Below, piece by piece: positions 10,320 through 19,636 of a stretch of 64,000 nt of DNA; the stretch's first letter is position 1, and the number at the start of each line of letters is the position of its first letter. The DNA comes from Acinetobacter pullicarnis (GTDB lineage: Bacteria > Pseudomonadota > Gammaproteobacteria > Pseudomonadales > Moraxellaceae): NCBI RefSeq assembly GCF_006352475.1, contig NZ_VCMZ01000001.1, positions 1,426,001 to 1,490,000 of the forward strand, written 5' to 3'. The notes beneath the pieces are model-generated. The model worked only from the letters and a program-made list of their open reading frames with translations, did not search any database and was not told where the DNA came from. A program made the translations under genes and the position numbers.

Positions 10320-11129
10320 TTATCTTGGGCGACGTCCGCGACTCTTGGTGTTGGTGCGTGTTGTACCATTGGTTTTACGACGTGGTTTGTCTGCATCGTC
10401 CATTTGCCAAATACGTGGTGTACCGCCACCTGATCTCTTTTTCGCTGGTTTTTCACCACGCTCTTCATCTTTTGCTCTTGAGAAGTGTGGTTTAGCTTTA
10501 GGCGAATTTTTCTTCTCAAATGAACGACCTGTATATGGTTTATCTGCAGGCACATCTTTGAAGTCTGGGTAGAGCAACGGTTCAATTTCTGTTTGCTCAC
10601 CAGGTTGTAAATTCAGGCGAACCAAGTCAATCGAACCGATTTTGGTCCGGATTAGACGTAAGGTTGGGAAACCTACAGCAGACGTCATACGACGGACTTG
10701 GCGGTTACGTCCTTCACAAATTTGAATTTCAACCCAAGAGGTAGGAATGTTTGCACGAAAACGGACTGGAGGGTTACGTTCCCACAACCACTCAGGTTCA
10801 CTAACTTTGTCGGCTTTGGCAGGGAGGGTGATGCCATCATTGAGTTCTATACCACTACGTAACTTGGCTAAAGCTTCTTCGGTAATATCACCATCAAGTT
10901 GGACTAAATATGTTTTAAACTTTTTGTTAGCTGGATTGGTAATGAATTGATTTAGACCGCCATGGTCAGTAAGAAACATCAAACCTTCAGAATCAAGATC
11001 TAAACGACCTGCAATTCTAAGACTGGGATCATTGATGAAATGAGTCACAGTTAAGTGCGTCTCATCTTCTCGAAATTGAGAGAGCACATTAAAAGGCTTG
11101 TTGAGGATAACAACTTTCACGATAAACAC
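10320..11129 (-). CDS. rluE: RsuA/RluE-type rRNA pseudouridine synthase with basic tail
   Basis: 269 residues. The catalytic motif GRLDLDSEGL at 41-50 holds the nucleophilic Asp44, and the RNA-contact segment ICEGRNRQVRRM is typical of the RsuA/RluB/E/F group. There is no N-terminal S4 domain, as in RluE, which modifies 23S rRNA position 2457 in E. coli. The last 65 or so residues are a Lys/Arg-rich, low-complexity extension (KPAKKRSGGGTPR and similar) not needed for catalysis, so the protein is longer than E. coli RluE (about 210). It converges with rhlB. The RluE assignment over RluF rests on size and lack of S4. Confidence 0.78.
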   Translation of the reverse strand: MFIVKVVILNKPFNVLSQFREDETHLTVTHFINDPSLRIAGRLDLDSEGLMFLTDHGGLNQFITNPANKKFKTYLVQLDGDITEEALAKLRSGIELNDGITLPAKADKVSEPEWLWERNPPVRFRANIPTSWVEIQICEGRNRQVRRMTSAVGFPTLRLIRTKIGSIDLVRLNLQPGEQTEIEPLLYPDFKDVPADKPYTGRSFEKKNSPKAKPHFSRAKDEERGEKPAKKRSGGGTPRIWQMDDADKPRRKTNGTTRTNTKSRGRRPR

Positions 11130-11230
11130 CTAATAAATAAGAGTTTTAAAATTCAGACTGGGTAGGTTACCCGTAAAGATACCCGTTTTGGTTCGGGTGA
11201 GTAAAAATAAAGCCCACTATATGGGGGCTA

Positions 11231-11398
11231 CTATATCAGATTCCGTTTTATGCTCTTCAATTTTATTTTGAACATAGGATGAATACTTGCTAGTTCCTTG
11301 TCAGTAAGCTGAATCGGTTGGCTAATATCAACAGTATTTACCATGCTGTAAAATTTATCTTTCCGTATAACCAATGCCAGCTCTGATGCTAATGAGCT
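11231..11398 (-). pseudogene. possible coding remnant, about 56 codons
   Basis: Frame open from just after a stop at 11399-11401 to a TAG at 11231-11233. The translation has ordinary globular composition (for example VNTVDISQPIQLTDKELASI) and an internal ATG at 11344, but no ribosome site and no partner gene. It may be the 3' end of a lost gene or chance; I do not recognise the family. Confidence 0.25.
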
Positions 11399-11510
11399 TC
11401 AGTCACTATATTAAGATTGAGCAATTAAGATTGAGCAAGCGTAGGGCGATAAAGCAAAATGGCTTAAAACAATAGGGCCAAGGCTCAATTCAAACGATTA
11501 GTTGTGAGCT

Positions 11511-11534
11511 ACGAAGCATCTAGAGATGCTTCGT
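11511..11534. repeat. perfect 10-bp inverted repeat upstream of tcyP
   Basis: Arms 11511-11520 and 11525-11534 with a four-base loop. There is no T-run, so it may be an operator or structured leader rather than a terminator; it lies about 115 bases before the tcyP start. Confidence 0.45.
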
Positions 11535-11648
11535 TCGTGTCTATTTCAAGTAAAAACGAATTAGATTGCTGTTTTTCAGATGAAGCTAGCCTTTTGCATC
11601 AGTTTTACTTGCCTTATACTTTAGCCAGTTGTTATCCATGGAATCTAG

Positions 11649-13040
11649 ATGAGCATTAGCCTAATTTTGAATATTGTCATATTCATATTATTAATTATAT
11701 TTTTGAAAAAAAGCAGTAAAAGTCATTGGAGTCTCGCACAAAAAGTTTTTGCTGGTTTATGTCTTGGCGTTGTGTTCGGCTTTATTTTACAAGCAGTCTA
11801 TGGTGAAACATCAACAGTATTAAAAGACTCAATTTCATGGTTTAACATTGTTGGGAATGGTTATGTCAAGCTGCTGCAAATGGTGGTCATGCCTTTAGTA
11901 TTGGTATCAATACTCAGTGCGGTGATTAAGCTACACAATGCTTCTTCTCTTGGAAAAATAAGTGTTTTTAGCATTGGGACCTTATTGGTGACCACGGCAA
12001 TTGCGGCCTTGGTTGGTGTTGGGGTAACCCAGTTATTTGGTTTAAGTGCAGCAGGCTTGGTGCAAGGGACGCAAGAATCGGCACGCTTAGATAAAATTAA
12101 TGCAGATTATATTGGAAAAGTAACCGATCTAAGTGTTCCAGATATTTTTCTTTCGTTTATTCCGACCAATCCTTTTGCTGAACTGACAGGGGCACATCCG
12201 ACCTCGATTATTAGTGTCGTGATTTTTGCGACATTTTTAGGCATTGCTGGCATTCAATTAATTAAAGACAATGCCGAAAAAGGACAGCGGATTATCCTCG
12301 CCATTGATACCTTACAAGCATGGGTAATGAAATTGGTGCGGTTAGTTATGACCTTAACACCATACGGTGTATTTGCCTTAATGACCAAGGTGGTGGCGAG
12401 TTCAAATATTACCGATATCATTAATTTAGCAGGCTTTCTGGTTGCATCCTATTTAGGCATTGCAATTATGTTCGCAGTACATGCCTTGGTGCTTAGATTG
12501 AGTGGGGTTAATCCATTACGATTCTTTAAAAAAGTAATGCCTGTACTAACCTTTGCATTTACCAGTCGTTCAAGTGCAGCCAGTATTCCACTCAGCATTG
12601 AAGCACAAACCCGTCGTTTGGGTATTCCAGAATCAATTGCTAGTTTTGCAGCTTCCTTTGGAACCACGATTGGTCAAAATGGTTGCGCAGGTTTATATCC
12701 AGCCATGCTTGCGGTAATGGTGGCACCAACGGTTGGGATTAACCCATTCGATCCAGTGTGGATTGCAACCTTAGTGGCTGTGGTGACCTTGAGTTCGATT
12801 GGTGTTGCTGGTGTGGGCGGTGGTGCGACCTTTGCGGCATTGATTGTCTTGCCGATTATGGGCTTGCCAGTCACTTTGGTGGCGCTATTGATTTCAATCG
12901 AGCCTTTGATTGATATGGGACGTACCGCGTTGAATGTCAGCGGTTCAATGACCGCAGGCATGGCGACCAGTCAATGGATGCAGCAGACAGATAAAGATAT
13001 TTTACTGTCAGATCGTGAAGAGCTGCTGAATCATCGTTAA
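11649..13040 (+). CDS. tcyP: L-cystine uptake transporter TcyP (dicarboxylate/cation symporter fold)
   Basis: 463 residues, the same length as E. coli YdjN/TcyP, with the glutamate-transporter (DAACS) fold: about eight membrane helices and two re-entrant hairpins. The serine-rich hairpin [11 protein letters not shown] and the substrate-binding helix ([13 protein letters not shown]) near the C-terminus are the family marks. It imports cystine with cations at the inner membrane. The start at 11649 has GGA six bases upstream. Its stop codon overlaps by three bases the stop of the convergent AraC gene (TAA 13038-13040 against 13037-13039). Confidence 0.9.
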   Translation: MSISLILNIVIFILLIIFLKKSSKSHWSLAQKVFAGLCLGVVFGFILQAVYGETSTVLKDSISWFNIVGNGYVKLLQMVVMPLVLVSILSAVIKLHNASSLGKISVFSIGTLLVTTAIAALVGVGVTQLFGLSAAGLVQGTQESARLDKINADYIGKVTDLSVPDIFLSFIPTNPFAELTGAHPTSIISVVIFATFLGIAGIQLIKDNAEKGQRIILAIDTLQAWVMKLVRLVMTLTPYGVFALMTKVVASSNITDIINLAGFLVASYLGIAIMFAVHALVLRLSGVNPLRFFKKVMPVLTFAFTSRSSAASIPLSIEAQTRRLGIPESIASFAASFGTTIGQNGCAGLYPAMLAVMVAPTVGINPFDPVWIATLVAVVTLSSIGVAGVGGGATFAALIVLPIMGLPVTLVALLISIEPLIDMGRTALNVSGSMTAGMATSQWMQQTDKDILLSDREELLNHR

Positions 13041-13843
13041 ATGTTGCTGTTGGCGTGAACAGACGAATCGATGGCTTGTGTGCTGGAAAAGTAACGTGAA
13101 GGACTAATGCCAAAGATTCGTTGGAACATGTTGCTGAAGGCTGCGGGGTTTTTAAAACCCAAGCTATAAGCAATATGATGAATCGGCTGTTGTTTGATGA
13201 GTTTTTCAAGGCTCAGTAGCACACAGGCATGTTGACGCCAAGTCGAAAAAGGCATGCCAAGCTCTTGTTTAAATAAGCGACTAAAATGACGTTCACTCAG
13301 ATGCAGCTGCTCAGCCAGTTGTAAGGGGGAAACATGGATGTTAGGTGCTGCGAGAAAGTTCTGACAAAGCGCCAAGAGTGCAGGCTGTTGCGGTAAGGGC
13401 AAATGCAATTGAATGGTTTCGGCTTGCGCCAACTCACAAAAAATTAAATCAAAAATCAATTGATCATGCATGGAAAATGGCGCAGTTAGTTGCGGTGCTT
13501 TAAGCAATAACTGACGCAGTAATGCTGAAATCGACAAGACCTCACATTGGGTTGACGTCCGTGGCAGCTGTGTTGGACAAATATAAAGGCTACAGGTGCG
13601 TACCTTAAACATCGTGAGTTTATGTGGCACATTGGGGGGAATCCAGACCGCACGTTCCGGCGGAATAATCCAATTACCATGCGGTGTTTCAATTTGAATA
13701 ATCCCTTCTGCGCCATAGAGCAGCTGCGCTCGTTGATGCTGATGGGTTTCAAGGACTTGATAGGCCGAATAGTTATTTTCAATCGCAATAATACGATGCT
13801 CAAGATGCTCAACGCTGTGAATCGATACCTGTTGCATAAGCAT
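13037..13843 (-). CDS. AraC-family transcriptional regulator
   Basis: 268 residues. The N-terminal half is a cupin-like sensor domain (His-rich [11 protein letters not shown], then [15 protein letters not shown], about residues 30-80). The C-terminal 100 residues hold the two AraC helix-turn-helix motifs ([23 protein letters not shown], then [25 protein letters not shown] and SPSRYF). It is divergent from the TSUP permease gene, with 101 bases between them, so that permease is the obvious candidate target. Met3 is an equally possible start. The inducer is unknown. Confidence 0.9.
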   Translation of the reverse strand: MLMQQVSIHSVEHLEHRIIAIENNYSAYQVLETHQHQRAQLLYGAEGIIQIETPHGNWIIPPERAVWIPPNVPHKLTMFKVRTCSLYICPTQLPRTSTQCEVLSISALLRQLLLKAPQLTAPFSMHDQLIFDLIFCELAQAETIQLHLPLPQQPALLALCQNFLAAPNIHVSPLQLAEQLHLSERHFSRLFKQELGMPFSTWRQHACVLLSLEKLIKQQPIHHIAYSLGFKNPAAFSNMFQRIFGISPSRYFSSTQAIDSSVHANSNI

Positions 13844-13944
13844 GTCCGATTGAAGTAGCTAAATGCGGAATATAGCAAGTTTTAAGTCAGTAGCGCTGAT
13901 TAAACTGCATTTATTTCCACGCATTATTTTACTTGGGCGTATCA

Positions 13945-14769
13945 ATGGAACTGTATTTATTAATGTTATTGGTTGGAATTTGCAGCGGTATTTTAACTTT
14001 ATTGTTTGGCTTTGGTGGGGGATTTATCATCGTCCCGTTGGTTTATAGCACCATTCGCTTTTCGACCTCAATTGATTCAATGGCTTATGTACTGGCATTT
14101 AAGAGTGCAGTCGCAACTTCATTATTATTGATGATCGTTAACGCAGGTATGGCGAGCTATCAACAGCATAAAAAGGGCAATATTCCACAGGGTTATATTT
14201 TTCCTTTGGCTTATTGGATCGCGCTTGGGGCGATTTCTGGAACAGTACTCGCGCTCTATAGTCATGCCGACCTATTAAAGTGGTGCTTTGCGATTTATTT
14301 ATTGATCACCATTGCGGAATGTATTTATCGCAAAGCACAGCAGCGCCATCACAGTGCTGCTACAGGCCAAGTACGTGCTTTAACTGGTGCTGAAAAAACG
14401 GTTGGGGGATTACTGATAGGTAATATCGCTGCAGCCCTTGGGGTGGGGGGCAGTGTGATGACGGTGCCGTTATTTCGTCGTTGTGGTTTAGATATGCGTG
14501 GTGCGGTGGCTCTGGCCAATCCCTTGAGTTTGCCTGTGGCAGTGGCGGGTTGCTTCAGTTATGTGGTGGTTTATTTATTTAATCCGATTGATTTAGGAAC
14601 ACATTTTATAGGTTTGTTTTACTTGCCTGCGATGCTGTGCCTCGTGGTGGGTGGCTTTATTGGGATGCGCTGTGCAATGCCGTGGGTGGGGCGTTTGTCT
14701 AATCGATGGCATGAATGGGGCTATATTAGCTTGTTATCAGTGGTGTTTTTGGTGATCGTTTTTAATTGA
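13945..14769 (+). CDS. TSUP-family membrane permease (TauE/SafE)
   Basis: 274 residues, about eight membrane segments in two halves. The first half has LFGFGGGFIIVPLVY (about 19-33) and the second IAAALGVGGSVMTVPLF, the repeated TSUP glycine-rich motifs. Family members move organosulfur or other small anions such as sulfite, sulfoacetate or taurine breakdown products across the inner membrane. The ATG at 13945 is used; an in-frame TTG lies four codons upstream. It faces an AraC regulator and is followed 113 bases later by the phzF-like gene. The substrate is not predictable from sequence. Confidence 0.88.
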   Translation: MELYLLMLLVGICSGILTLLFGFGGGFIIVPLVYSTIRFSTSIDSMAYVLAFKSAVATSLLLMIVNAGMASYQQHKKGNIPQGYIFPLAYWIALGAISGTVLALYSHADLLKWCFAIYLLITIAECIYRKAQQRHHSAATGQVRALTGAEKTVGGLLIGNIAAALGVGGSVMTVPLFRRCGLDMRGAVALANPLSLPVAVAGCFSYVVVYLFNPIDLGTHFIGLFYLPAMLCLVVGGFIGMRCAMPWVGRLSNRWHEWGYISLLSVVFLVIVFN

Positions 14770-14882
14770 ACTCGATTTATTTTTAAACGCATTTTCGATC
14801 TGTACACAATTTCTGTTTTCATCTGTATCTATATTTGCCGAGTGGGGTTCGGCACAATAGCGCCATGATCAAGGAGATGAAT

Positions 14883-15731
14883 ATGAAGATGTACCAAGTT
14901 GATGCTTTTAGCAAAGTGCTGTTTCAAGGCAACCCTGCAGCGGTATTGGTGTTAGACCAATGGCTCGATGTTAGTCTGATGCAAAATATTGCAGCTGAAA
15001 ACAATTTGGCTGAAACGGCTTTTGTGAAAAAGATGGATGATCAGAATTATGCAATCCGTTGGTTTAGTCCTGAAGTTGAAGTGGCTTTCTGCGGACATGC
15101 GACCTTGGCCAGTGCCTTTGTCTTATTTCGAGATTTTACCTCAGCCAAATGCATCAATTTCCATGTGAAAGACTTAGGTATATTCATTGTTCATCAAGCT
15201 GAAGATGGCAAAATTCATATGAATTTTCCAATTCGCCGTCCTCAGCGCCTTATTGAATATCCTGAACTGATTCATCAAGCGATTGATCGTCCCATTGTTG
15301 AGGTCTATCTCAATGCACAGGCATATATTTTGGTCTGTGCCACTGAAGCAGATGTCAGGGAAGCACAGCCAAACTTTGATGTGATTCGCAGCTTGGCAGG
15401 GCCAGATTTATTACGCACCGCGATTACTGCTGCGACGATCAAGGAGAGTGAGCCAAGTTTAGATGTTGCGATTACAGCGAATGCCGCAGACTATGATTTT
15501 GTCTCACGTTATTTTGCGCCACATATTGGTATCGATGAAGACCCAGTAACGGGTTCATTACATACGGGCTTAGCACCGCTTTGGGCGGAGAAATTAGGGA
15601 AAAATCAGTTGGTGGCATTCCAAGCTTCAGCGCGTGGTGGTGAATTACATTGCGTGATGAAAGAGAATGAGCGAGTTGAAATTTCAGGCTACGCCAAACT
15701 GTTTATGCAAGCTGAAATCATTGTTGAATAA
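14883..15731 (+). CDS. PhzF-family isomerase/epimerase
   Basis: 282 residues of the diaminopimelate-epimerase fold. Visible motifs are QVDAFSKVLFQGNPAAVL at the N-terminus, the catalytic glutamate context NLAETAFV (about 42-49), FCGHATLA, and the C-terminal DEDPVTGSLH. The start at 14883 has AAGGAG six bases upstream, whereas the ATG at 14877 directly abuts it. Although named for phenazine biosynthesis, most members are stand-alone enzymes of unknown substrate, and no phenazine gene is nearby. It may be co-transcribed with the TSUP permease, but the spacing allows its own promoter. Confidence 0.88.
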   Translation: MKMYQVDAFSKVLFQGNPAAVLVLDQWLDVSLMQNIAAENNLAETAFVKKMDDQNYAIRWFSPEVEVAFCGHATLASAFVLFRDFTSAKCINFHVKDLGIFIVHQAEDGKIHMNFPIRRPQRLIEYPELIHQAIDRPIVEVYLNAQAYILVCATEADVREAQPNFDVIRSLAGPDLLRTAITAATIKESEPSLDVAITANAADYDFVSRYFAPHIGIDEDPVTGSLHTGLAPLWAEKLGKNQLVAFQASARGGELHCVMKENERVEISGYAKLFMQAEIIVE

Positions 15732-15800
15732 GTGATTTTAAATAGCCTAAGTATTGTTATAAGTCTGAGCTAAAAGTTAACTTATTGATACGTCAATTGT

Positions 15801-15832
15801 GCCCATGTCAAAACCTTTGGCATGGGCTTTTA
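15801..15832 (+). terminator. Rho-independent terminator after the phzF-like gene
   Basis: Twelve-base-pair stem with one G-U pair (15801-15812 with 15816-15827), three-base loop and a T-rich tail. Confidence 0.85.
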
Positions 15833-15894
15833 TATGAATGTTTTTTGACGGTTTTTTGATTGGTTTTTGATTCATTAAGAGGGGGGAAGAATAA

Positions 15895-15925
15895 GATTCA
15901 ATTTTAAATAAATTAAAATTGAATC
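15895..15925. repeat. perfect 13-bp inverted repeat
   Basis: Arms 15895-15907 and 15913-15925 (GATTCAATTTTAA and its complement) with a five-base AT spacer. It lies about 200 bases upstream of the M16 peptidase, with only a late T-run 3' of it. It could be an operator, a second terminator or a chance AT palindrome. Confidence 0.4.
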
Positions 15926-16122
15926 AGTTGTTTAATTTTTTATTGATGTGTTTGAGTGGATGCTGAACTGGTTTTAAGCTGAAATTGCTGCAAATTAAGG
16001 CTGAGTTGTTGAATTTATGTGAATTAAGCCATTTTCTTTTCAAAACTCTACTATTCAATTGATTTAGGGTTTCTTAATATAAAAAAATTGTTTTTCAAAA
16101 AACCCTTAAGTTAGGAAGCTTT

Positions 16123-18897
16123 ATGTTGATGCGGTTAAAACAACTTACATTTTCACTTTGTATTTTAGGGATCAGTGCCAGCAGCATGGCACAAACGGTT
16201 TTGGTTAAAAGCGACCATAACATCGAAGAATATAAATTGGATAATGGCTTGCGGGTGATTCTGGCGCCAAACGATAAAGAGAGCAAAGTCTTTATTAATA
16301 CCATTTATTTAACCGGTTCATTAAATGACCCTAAAGGTAAAGGTGGCCTAGCGCATTTGCTTGAGCATTTAGCATTTAAAGGTACGAAAAATATTAAAGA
16401 TGACGAATTTCAACGTCGTTTAGATCAATACACGCTGATGACCAATGCCAGCACAGATTATTACTCAACTAAATATACCAATATCGTCAGACCAGAACAG
16501 AAAGCGCTCGATCAGATTATCCATCTTGAAGCTGAGCGTATGGATAAATTGGTCTTACAAGAAAAGTTTGTACCATCAGAAATTGCGATTGTGATGCGTG
16601 AGCGTGAAGTGCGCATGGATCAACCTTTTTCAGTCATGCTTGATCAGATGTGGAAATCAGCCTATGGCAATCAATCATTAGGTCGTTTACCGATTGGCGA
16701 TCTAAACGAATTACAATCGATCAATATGCAGGAATTGAATACGTTTTACCGTAATTGGTATGCCCCAAATAATGCCATTATGGTGATTAGCGGAAAATTT
16801 GATAAAAATGCCGTATTAAAACAGATCGATCAGCAATTTAGCCCAATTCCTGCACGTAAGGTTCCAGCCCAAGCTCAAGTGCCACTGCTCGATTCAGCTA
16901 AATTGGAACAACGTCAGTTTAGTGTGCAGAAAGGCAGTGATTTAGCCAAATTTAATATTTATATGAATGGCAAAAATGACAAGATTAAAACGACGCTGGC
17001 ATTAACCCCATATCTATATACCTTACAGCCGAGCGGTCATCTGTATTCAAGTATGGTGGAAACAGGCACCAGCACCAATGTTCAAGCATCGACTTGGCTC
17101 GATCAAGATTTCAACGTGGTGTTTATGGGGGCAATTTATGCACCGAACCATGATGAGAAAAAGGTGACGGCAGATTTGATCACTGGCGTTGAGCAAAATC
17201 AGCCATTTAATGATGTGGAATTGAAGCGCGTTAAAAACTTATTCCAAAATCAAGCAGATAGTATCGTTAATGATGCGACTGCGATGGGGTCGGTTCTGAG
17301 TAATTATGCTGTGTCTTCACAGGGCAATTGGGATCAATATTTTACAGATCTGAGTGACGTACAGGGCTTGAGTGTAAAAGAGGTTAATCAAAATCTTAAA
17401 CAGTTCTTGGTGCCACAGCATCGCGTCAGTGGTGATATTTCACCAACACCTGAAGATCAGAAAAAAGCCCAAGAGCAGAAGCAAGCAGCAGATCAGCCGA
17501 AAACCCTTGATCAGGCTGAAAAGCCAGCACCGTTGAAAAATGTCAAAGTTTATAAAGCCGAAGTTGCGCAATATTTAAAACGTTCTGAACAGCATCTTAA
17601 GGCAACTGAGCCGAAAATCCAACGGGGTCAATTGGCCAATGGCATGCAATATGCCTTATTCCCAACGGATACGCGTGATGATAAAACCTATGCCAGTATT
17701 CAAGTGAATTTTGGTACAGCTGAGTCGTTGTTTAATCAAGGTGAAATTGTTGATTTTACAGCATATCTACTTTTAAGAGCCTCCGAGAAATATAGCCTAC
17801 AAGATATCGCAGATAAATCGATTGATGCAGGTGGCATGGCGGTTGCGAGTGCTGCAGGCACGGGCATGAATATTCAGATTGTGGCCAAAAAAGAGAAATT
17901 TGCAGATTTCTTTGCCTATATCGTAGATGTGATGAAGCAGCCCAAATTTGAACAAACGCAATTTGATTTGATCAAGTTGCAAAGTTTATCGAGTTTAAAT
18001 CGTCCTTATACCGAGCCAGAAACGGTTGCTGCTTTGACGATTTCACGTTTAATCGAGGTTTATCAGCCGGGTGATTTACGTTATCACTTTGAACCTGAGT
18101 TAGCGAAGAAGCAGATTGAAGCCGCAAGCCAAGCTCAGGTTGTCGATTTATATCAAAAATTCTTTGCGATGAATCATGCACAGATTGCCATTACTGGTCA
18201 GTTTGATGCAGCTGCGATGAAGAAAATGCTGGAAACCGACTTTGCCCATTGGAATGGTCAGCAACGCTATCAACGTCTGAGTGGTGAATATAAGCAGTAC
18301 CAAGCACAGAAAGTCCATGCTTTGGCAGAGCAGCGTGAGTTTGGTAATTATCAAGCTTTATTGACCTTGCCTGTAGGTGTTGATAATTCTGATGCTGCGG
18401 CACTGATTGTGATGAGCTATATTTTGGGTGATTCACAATTGTCATCACGTTTAGGTCAAGAATTACGTGAAAAAAATGCCTTGGTGTATGGTTTCGGCAG
18501 TAATCTGAGTCTTGATTCTTTTGATGACGTCGGGGCGCTAACCATTCAAGCCAACTATACTGCTGGCAAGTCTGCTGAAGTTTCCCAAGTGGTTGCTAAA
18601 GTACTCAATGACTTACTCAAAAAAGGGGTCACTGAGCAAGAATTGGAAGCAGCAAAAGCCAGTATTATGAAGCAACGTGTCACGTCCTTAGAAGATGATC
18701 GCAATATTCATCGAATGCTGCTTAGCCAATTAGAGCGTGGTAAAAATCTACAAAGTCGTCAAGTCCGTGATCAGGAATTTGCCAAATTGCGTAAGGCAGA
18801 TGTCGATACCGCGATTAAGAAATATATTAAGCTTGATCAGTTGGTTGAGGTGATGTCGGATCAATACGCGCAAGCGCCTAAGCCAGTAGAGAAATAA
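16123..18897 (+). CDS. M16 family zinc metallopeptidase, secreted
   Basis: 924 residues with a signal peptide (about 1-23, ending SSMAQ). The inverted zinc motif HxxEH is intact: His78, Glu81 and His82 in GGLAHLLEH, with a downstream glutamate (probably Glu160 in the VMREREVRMD stretch) as third ligand. Four M16 domains are expected; the second half (from about 500, after a Gln/Lys-rich linker) lacks the zinc motif, as is normal for pitrilysin-like proteins. The enzyme should degrade peptides in the periplasm. An AGGAAG sequence precedes the ATG. It is monocistronic between terminators. It is related to pitrilysin but not clearly orthologous to E. coli PtrA or PqqL. Confidence 0.9.
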   Translation: MLMRLKQLTFSLCILGISASSMAQTVLVKSDHNIEEYKLDNGLRVILAPNDKESKVFINTIYLTGSLNDPKGKGGLAHLLEHLAFKGTKNIKDDEFQRRLDQYTLMTNASTDYYSTKYTNIVRPEQKALDQIIHLEAERMDKLVLQEKFVPSEIAIVMREREVRMDQPFSVMLDQMWKSAYGNQSLGRLPIGDLNELQSINMQELNTFYRNWYAPNNAIMVISGKFDKNAVLKQIDQQFSPIPARKVPAQAQVPLLDSAKLEQRQFSVQKGSDLAKFNIYMNGKNDKIKTTLALTPYLYTLQPSGHLYSSMVETGTSTNVQASTWLDQDFNVVFMGAIYAPNHDEKKVTADLITGVEQNQPFNDVELKRVKNLFQNQADSIVNDATAMGSVLSNYAVSSQGNWDQYFTDLSDVQGLSVKEVNQNLKQFLVPQHRVSGDISPTPEDQKKAQEQKQAADQPKTLDQAEKPAPLKNVKVYKAEVAQYLKRSEQHLKATEPKIQRGQLANGMQYALFPTDTRDDKTYASIQVNFGTAESLFNQGEIVDFTAYLLLRASEKYSLQDIADKSIDAGGMAVASAAGTGMNIQIVAKKEKFADFFAYIVDVMKQPKFEQTQFDLIKLQSLSSLNRPYTEPETVAALTISRLIEVYQPGDLRYHFEPELAKKQIEAASQAQVVDLYQKFFAMNHAQIAITGQFDAAAMKKMLETDFAHWNGQQRYQRLSGEYKQYQAQKVHALAEQREFGNYQALLTLPVGVDNSDAAALIVMSYILGDSQLSSRLGQELREKNALVYGFGSNLSLDSFDDVGALTIQANYTAGKSAEVSQVVAKVLNDLLKKGVTEQELEAAKASIMKQRVTSLEDDRNIHRMLLSQLERGKNLQSRQVRDQEFAKLRKADVDTAIKKYIKLDQLVEVMSDQYAQAPKPVEK

Positions 18898-18960
18898 TTG
18901 AAAGTTTAAGCGATAGGCTAGGGGGATTAAATCGCCTCAGCTGAAGCGGTTAACTTAAAC

Positions 18961-18995
18961 AAAAGCCAGTTCCTATCATGCGGACTGGCTTTTTT
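18961..18995 (+). terminator. Rho-independent terminator after the M16 peptidase
   Basis: Perfect 10-bp arms (18961-18970 and 18984-18993, core AGCCAGT / ACTGGCT) followed by T-run. The A-rich left side makes it usable from the opposite strand too. Confidence 0.85.
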
Positions 18996-19024
18996 ATGGC
19001 TGCATCGTTGTTTATCTGGATGAC

Positions 19025-19537
19025 CTACAGGTTTTTTCCAAGAATATGCATTTGGCTCTGCTGGGTTGTCGCAACGAATAGTATGTTTTTAATCAAATGC
19101 ATGCCACAGCGTTGATAAAAGCTTTTGGCTGCTGGGTTGGATGCAAGTACTTCCAACCAGATAAAGCGATCGCCGTGTTGCTTAGCCAAGTCTTCAATGT
19201 GTTGAAAGATCGCCTGACCATGACCTTGCCCAGTACTTTGTGGCAGTAGATATATTTTATTTATTAACGTGCCTATATGTGCTTCATCTGGGATCTGCTG
19301 AGCGTAGCTTAATTTAACTAAACCAATGGCTTGCGTCGTTCGAATGATGAACCACTCGATATTTTCTTGCATCAAGCTGAAGTGAAGGGCTTGAAGGCCA
19401 TATTCTGCTTCTAAGTATTGCTCTAGCGCTGTTTCTGAATTCCATACATCAGCAAAATGATGTCGGTAACTGCGACCCCCTAAATCATTAAGCAGCGCAA
19501 TATCGTGTTCGGTCGCAAGGGATAGGGTTAGCGCCAT
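19025..19537 (-). CDS. GNAT-family N-acetyltransferase
   Basis: 170 residues. The acetyl-CoA motif A is recognisable as NKIYLLPQSTGQGHGQAIFQHIEDLA (Q-x-x-GQGHG), followed by FIWLEVLASNPAAKSFYQRCGM, the motif B helix with the usual Asn, Tyr and Gly. Start at 19537 (MALTLSLATEHD) is preferred; an upstream in-frame Met would add 17 polar residues. Acceptor unknown; small molecules, aminoacyl groups or protein N-termini are all possible in this family. It is monocistronic and converges with the M16 gene. Confidence 0.88.
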   Translation of the reverse strand: MALTLSLATEHDIALLNDLGGRSYRHHFADVWNSETALEQYLEAEYGLQALHFSLMQENIEWFIIRTTQAIGLVKLSYAQQIPDEAHIGTLINKIYLLPQSTGQGHGQAIFQHIEDLAKQHGDRFIWLEVLASNPAAKSFYQRCGMHLIKNILFVATTQQSQMHILGKNL

Positions 19538-19586
19538 GATTTTCTCTTTGCATGAAATGGTTGTTGAACGTCGTGACCGAGCGTGC

Positions 19587-19614
19587 AAAAAATTAAGCCC
19601 GATTGGGCTTAATT
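19587..19614 (-). terminator. Rho-independent terminator of the DUF3144 gene
   Basis: Ten-base-pair arms (19591-19600 and 19605-19614), four-base loop, and on the minus strand a run of T after the stem. Confidence 0.82.
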
Positions 19615-19636
19615 GAATAACTCAAATTATAATAGC

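Larger units (their letters stand above)
11130..11648. other. 519-base intergenic region before tcyP
   Basis: Holds the possible coding remnant at 11231-11398, a small inverted repeat (AGCCC / GGGCT near 11210-11228), and a perfect 10-base-pair hairpin at 11511-11534 (ACGAAGCATC arms around TAGA). The tcyP promoter must lie in its right part. No complete gene is visible. Confidence 0.5.
15732..16122. other. 391-base region between phzF-like and M16 genes
   Basis: Contains a strong terminator (15801-15832), then a 13-bp perfect inverted repeat (15895-15925) and an AT-rich stretch leading to the peptidase start. No open frame of note. Confidence 0.5.

Noticed and set aside
10286..10600. Open frame overlapping the 3' end of the RluE-like gene in another frame
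   Set aside because: Results from the Lys/Arg-rich tail codons read out of frame; no homology seen.
14883..15731. Phenazine biosynthesis from the phzF-like gene
   Set aside because: No other phz gene is present; PhzF-family proteins are widespread and mostly of unknown function.
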